Origin: Telmatospirillum sp.
GTDB lineage: Bacteria; Pseudomonadota; Alphaproteobacteria; CACIAM-22H2
Length of the DNA: 64,000 nucleotides
Direction of reading: 5' to 3'
NCBI GenBank assembly: GCA_020248985.1
Contig: JADCGL010000015.1
Location: 1 to 64,000, forward strand
The notes under the pieces were generated by a model. It was not told the DNA's origin. It saw only the letters and a program-made list of their open reading frames with translations, and made no database searches. This document shows positions 61,700 to 64,000 of this stretch, in pieces (the stretch's first letter is position 1; each line of letters starts with the position of its first letter). Both the position numbers and the translations under genes were made by a program.

Positions 61700-63034
61700 A
61701 TGGCCGCGCGCGACCCCAAGCCCAACCCGACGGACCCCGCCCAACGCGGGCCGTCGGCGCTGGGGATCGCGTGGGCTTTGCTCGTGCTCGGCATCGGCGG
61801 CTTCGTCGTCTATTCGAACGTGAACCCGCCCGAGGCGATCGATCTCGGCACGCCGATCGCGGCCCAAATCGATCTGCCGCCGGTCGAAACGGCGGCGGTT
61901 GCAGTCCCGTTGCCCGCACCCGCATCACCGCCGCCGCCGCCGATTGCAGCCCCGTCGGTCCCACTGCCGATACCGGCGTTCCCGACACAGGCGGCCCAAC
62001 CGGAACCGCCGCCGGCACCTGAACCGCCGCCAGCACCGGTCGCAGCACCGCCGCCGCCAGCACCGCCGCCCGCACCTGTTGCCGAAATCCCGCCGCCGCC
62101 CCAGCCGAGCCCGGCGCGGCCCGCAGCGCCTGCCGCAGCCCCCGAACCCGCGCCGCAAGCCGCGGTTCGCCCGCCCCCGGCACCGCCGCAGAACGTCGCG
62201 GTCGCGCGGCCGAGCCCGCCCGCTTTGCCGCCGCGCGACGTCGCGGCCCCGACCTGGGTGCGCTTTGCGCGGCCCTTCGATCCGGAAGAAAAGCGCCCGC
62301 GCATCGCGATCGTGATCGTCGATCTCGGCAAGAGCCAGGCCGCGACCAACGCCGCGATCCAGAATCTCGGCGGCGGCATCACGCTCGCCTTCACGCCCTA
62401 CGCGGACGGGCTCGCGCAATGGGTGGCGCTCGCGCGCGCCGCCGGACACGAGGTGCTGCTGAGCCTGCCGATGGAGCCGACCGACTTCCCCAACACCGAC
62501 CCGGGCCCGCAAACGCTGCTGACGGCCCTCACAGGTCGGCAGAATCTCGAGCGACTGACCTGGACGCTCGAACGCGCGCAAGGCTATGTCGGCGTCATCA
62601 ATGCGCAAGGCTCGCGCTTCACGGCATCGGCCGACGCGATGCGACCGGTCATCGACCGGCTGTTCCAGCGCGGCCTGCTGATGGTCGATGCGCGCACGGC
62701 CGCAAACTCGGTTGCCGTGCGCATCGCCGACGATGTGGGCCTGCCGCGCGCCTATGCCGACCGTTTGATCGACCAGGAAGCGTCGCGCCCCGCGATCGAC
62801 CGCGCCCTTGCCGATCTCGAACGCCTTGCCCGCCAGAACGGGGCCGCTCTCGGCATCGCGCAGACCTATCCCGTCACGTTCGAGCGGCTCATCAATTGGC
62901 TGGCGCAAATCGAATCGCGCGGCTTCGTGATCGCGCCCGTCTCGGCGGTGGTCAATCGGCAGCCGGCACTTGCGACCGCCGCTGCGGCACCCGCCGGCGG
63001 CGGGCCGCCGCCGCCGCCTTCGGTGAGGCCCTGA
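61700..63034 (+). CDS. Divergent polysaccharide deacetylase family protein, ligands lost
   Basis: 444 residues. One membrane helix (about 18-38), a long Pro/Ala-rich linker (about 55-185), then the DUF610/YibQ-type domain (about 200-425) recognised by FTPYADGLAQWVALARAAGHEVLL (in part), LPMEPTDFPNTDPGP and GSRFTASADAMRPV. In family members I know, motifs are DDLG, LHLPMEP, NNHMGS and GHP. Here they read VDLG (V207-D208), LSLPMEP (S255), INAQGS (I300-S305) and AQT (387-389). So all His ligands are gone and a deacetylase activity is unlikely. It is between ctpA and rppH, the usual place. Confidence 0.88.
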   Translation: MAARDPKPNPTDPAQRGPSALGIAWALLVLGIGGFVVYSNVNPPEAIDLGTPIAAQIDLPPVETAAVAVPLPAPASPPPPPIAAPSVPLPIPAFPTQAAQPEPPPAPEPPPAPVAAPPPPAPPPAPVAEIPPPPQPSPARPAAPAAAPEPAPQAAVRPPPAPPQNVAVARPSPPALPPRDVAAPTWVRFARPFDPEEKRPRIAIVIVDLGKSQAATNAAIQNLGGGITLAFTPYADGLAQWVALARAAGHEVLLSLPMEPTDFPNTDPGPQTLLTALTGRQNLERLTWTLERAQGYVGVINAQGSRFTASADAMRPVIDRLFQRGLLMVDARTAANSVAVRIADDVGLPRAYADRLIDQEASRPAIDRALADLERLARQNGAALGIAQTYPVTFERLINWLAQIESRGFVIAPVSAVVNRQPALATAAAAPAGGGPPPPPSVRP

Positions 63035-63035
63035 G

Positions 63036-63527
63036 ATGGCGCCGCCGTCGCCCCTCTATCGCCCGGGGGTCGGCATTCTGCTGTTCGACCGCATGGGCCT
63101 TGCGTTTGTGGGCGAGCGCAGCGATGCGCCCGGTGCTTGGCAGATGCCGCAGGGCGGCATCGATGCGGGCGAAGAGCCGCAGGCGGCAGCCTTGCGCGAG
63201 CTCGCCGAGGAAACCGGCATCGCCCACGTGCGCGTCGTCGGCGCCACGCGCGGTTGGCTTTCCTACGACCTGCCCGAAGATCTGGCCGCGACCATGTGGC
63301 GCGGCCGGTACAAGGGCCAACGCCAGAAATGGTATGCGATCAAGTTTCTGGGCCAGGACGGCGACATCAGGCTCGATGCGCATACACCCGAATTCTCGGC
63401 CTGGCGGTGGGTGCCGCTGCCAAGCCTCGTCGATCTGATCGTGCCTTTCAAACGCGATCTCTATGCGCAGATTGTCGCCGAATTGTCGCCGTTCGTCGCT
63501 AAACACTCGACGCCATGCACGCCCTGA
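63036..63527 (+). CDS. rppH: RNA pyrophosphohydrolase
   Basis: 163 residues. Begins YRPGVGILLFDRMG; Nudix box [23 protein letters not shown] (read as GGIDAGEEP then RELAEETG), preceded by WQMPQGG, the RppH/IalA pattern. Then WLSYDLPEDL and YKGQRQKWYAIKFLG, close to E. coli RppH, with PEFSAWRWVPL near the end. Removes pyrophosphate from mRNA 5' ends to start decay, or cleaves ApnA. It begins directly after the deacetylase-like gene and overlaps the ABC gene by 13 bases. Confidence 0.94.
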   Translation: MAPPSPLYRPGVGILLFDRMGLAFVGERSDAPGAWQMPQGGIDAGEEPQAAALRELAEETGIAHVRVVGATRGWLSYDLPEDLAATMWRGRYKGQRQKWYAIKFLGQDGDIRLDAHTPEFSAWRWVPLPSLVDLIVPFKRDLYAQIVAELSPFVAKHSTPCTP

Positions 63528-64000
63528 CGATCGACGCGCTTTCGAAAAACTTCGCCGCTGCCTCCGGTCATCGCATCCAAGCGCTCGACTGCGTGTCGCT
63601 GTCGATCGGCAAAGGCGAACTCGTGGCCGTCCTGGGTGCTTCGGGCTGCGGCAAGTCGACATTGCTGCGCATGGTGGCCGGCTTCGAGACGGCCGATGCG
63701 GGCACGATCCGGTTGGGCGACAGGCTGCTGTCGGGCCCCGACACGCACGTGCCGCCCGAAACGCGCAAGGTCGGCATCGTGTTCCAGTCCTACGCGCTAT
63801 GGCCGCACATGGATGTGGCGGGCAATGTAGGCTACGCGCTCGCCGTGGCGGGCCACGACAAGGCGACGCAGCGCGCACGCGTGGCGGCCGCGCTCGAAAG
63901 CGTGGATCTGGCAGGTTTCGAGACGCGCAAGCCTGCCGAGCTTTCCGGCGGCCAGCGCCAGCGCGTCGCCCTCGCGCGATGCCTGGCGATGGACCCGGCC
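63515..64000 (+). CDS. ABC transporter ATP-binding protein, N-terminal part
   Basis: 162 residues are present; the gene continues beyond the window. Walker A GASGCGKST, Q-loop VFQSYALWPHM, signature LSGGQRQRVALARCLA. The Q-loop region and the PPETRKVGIVFQ context resemble the FbpC/PotA/MalK subfamily that imports iron, polyamines or sugars. ATG at 63515 lies inside the end of rppH. The substrate cannot be known without the downstream permease genes. Confidence 0.9.
   Translation, partial: MHALTIDALSKNFAAASGHRIQALDCVSLSIGKGELVAVLGASGCGKSTLLRMVAGFETADAGTIRLGDRLLSGPDTHVPPETRKVGIVFQSYALWPHMDVAGNVGYALAVAGHDKATQRARVAAALESVDLAGFETRKPAELSGGQRQRVALARCLAMDPA

Noticed and set aside
1-64000. Search for CRISPR arrays, insertion sequences, integrases, phage genes, toxin-antitoxin pairs and attachment sites
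   Set aside because: No array of spaced repeats, no transposase or recombinase motif and no tRNA-adjacent integrase was seen; the tRNA-Leu is followed directly by rnd.

Overview
The window is about 64 kb of high-GC, densely coding chromosomal DNA from an alphaproteobacterium, most likely of a Rhodospirillales-like lineage. This rests on gene content and order: a kdsD-lptC-lptA-lptB-rpoN-hpf-ptsN string, an Hsp20 gene beside a DUF1150 gene, an infC-rpmI-rplT-pheS-pheT string, a gltD-gltB pair of Azospirillum type, a MoxR/DUF58/DUF4159 operon divergent from DUF1285/NUDIX genes, an MCP carrying a PilZ tail, and a gpmI-envC-ctpA-deacetylase-rppH string. No transposase, integrase, phage gene, CRISPR array or plasmid function was found. 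No gene-free stretch exceeds about 250 bases.

Layout. 1-4382: end of a tRNA methyltransferase gene, hemF, then a leftward set (DUF1285, CoA-pyrophosphatase-type NUDIX, DUF6111, DUF2237, CCA-adding enzyme). 4545-11377: rightward four-gene MoxR ATPase / DUF58 / DUF4159 / membrane VWA-like operon. 11374-17761: leftward mutL and pgi, then two M16 peptidase-like genes and a DUF3035 lipoprotein gene. 17758-26470: leftward translation genes (lspA, ileS, a small ACT-like gene, pheT, pheS, rplT, rpmI, infC), with several promoters and hairpins in the gaps. 26577-34153: two glycosyltransferases, two alpha/beta hydrolases, an SDR, a TPR protein, an FzlA-like GST, ExoD and a TVP38-type membrane protein. 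34243-40289: gltB and gltD. 40539-42547: DUF805, a membrane cNMP-binding protein and an NDUFA9-like SDR. 42676-49914: tRNA-Leu(CAG), RNase D, kdsD, the LPS-transport genes, rpoN, hpf and ptsN. 49937-51762: DUF1150, Hsp20, a coiled-coil unknown and a Spy/CpxP-like periplasmic protein. 51917-57349: an OmpR-type two-component pair, a sugar-1-phosphate nucleotidyltransferase, a NUDIX hydrolase and the MCP-PilZ receptor. 57554-64000: gpmI, envC-like, ctpA, deacetylase-like gene, rppH and the start of an ABC transporter ATPase.

How genes fit together. Most are housekeeping. LspA, KdsD, LptA/B/C, EnvC, CtpA and the glycosyltransferases serve envelope assembly. PheST, IleS, L20, L35, IF3, HPF and tRNA-Leu serve translation. 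GltBD, RpoN and PtsN belong to nitrogen assimilation and its control. The less ordinary signals are regulatory or architectural: a terminator directly before pheS with no room for a promoter, an AUC start for infC, promoters sharing bases with hairpins, a deacetylase-family protein that seems to have lost all its metal ligands, a three-helix membrane protein with a cyclic-nucleotide domain, a chemoreceptor ending in PilZ, and a His-tailed Spy-like protein divergent from a two-component system with a palindrome between them. I did not see a clearly new defence or mobile system.
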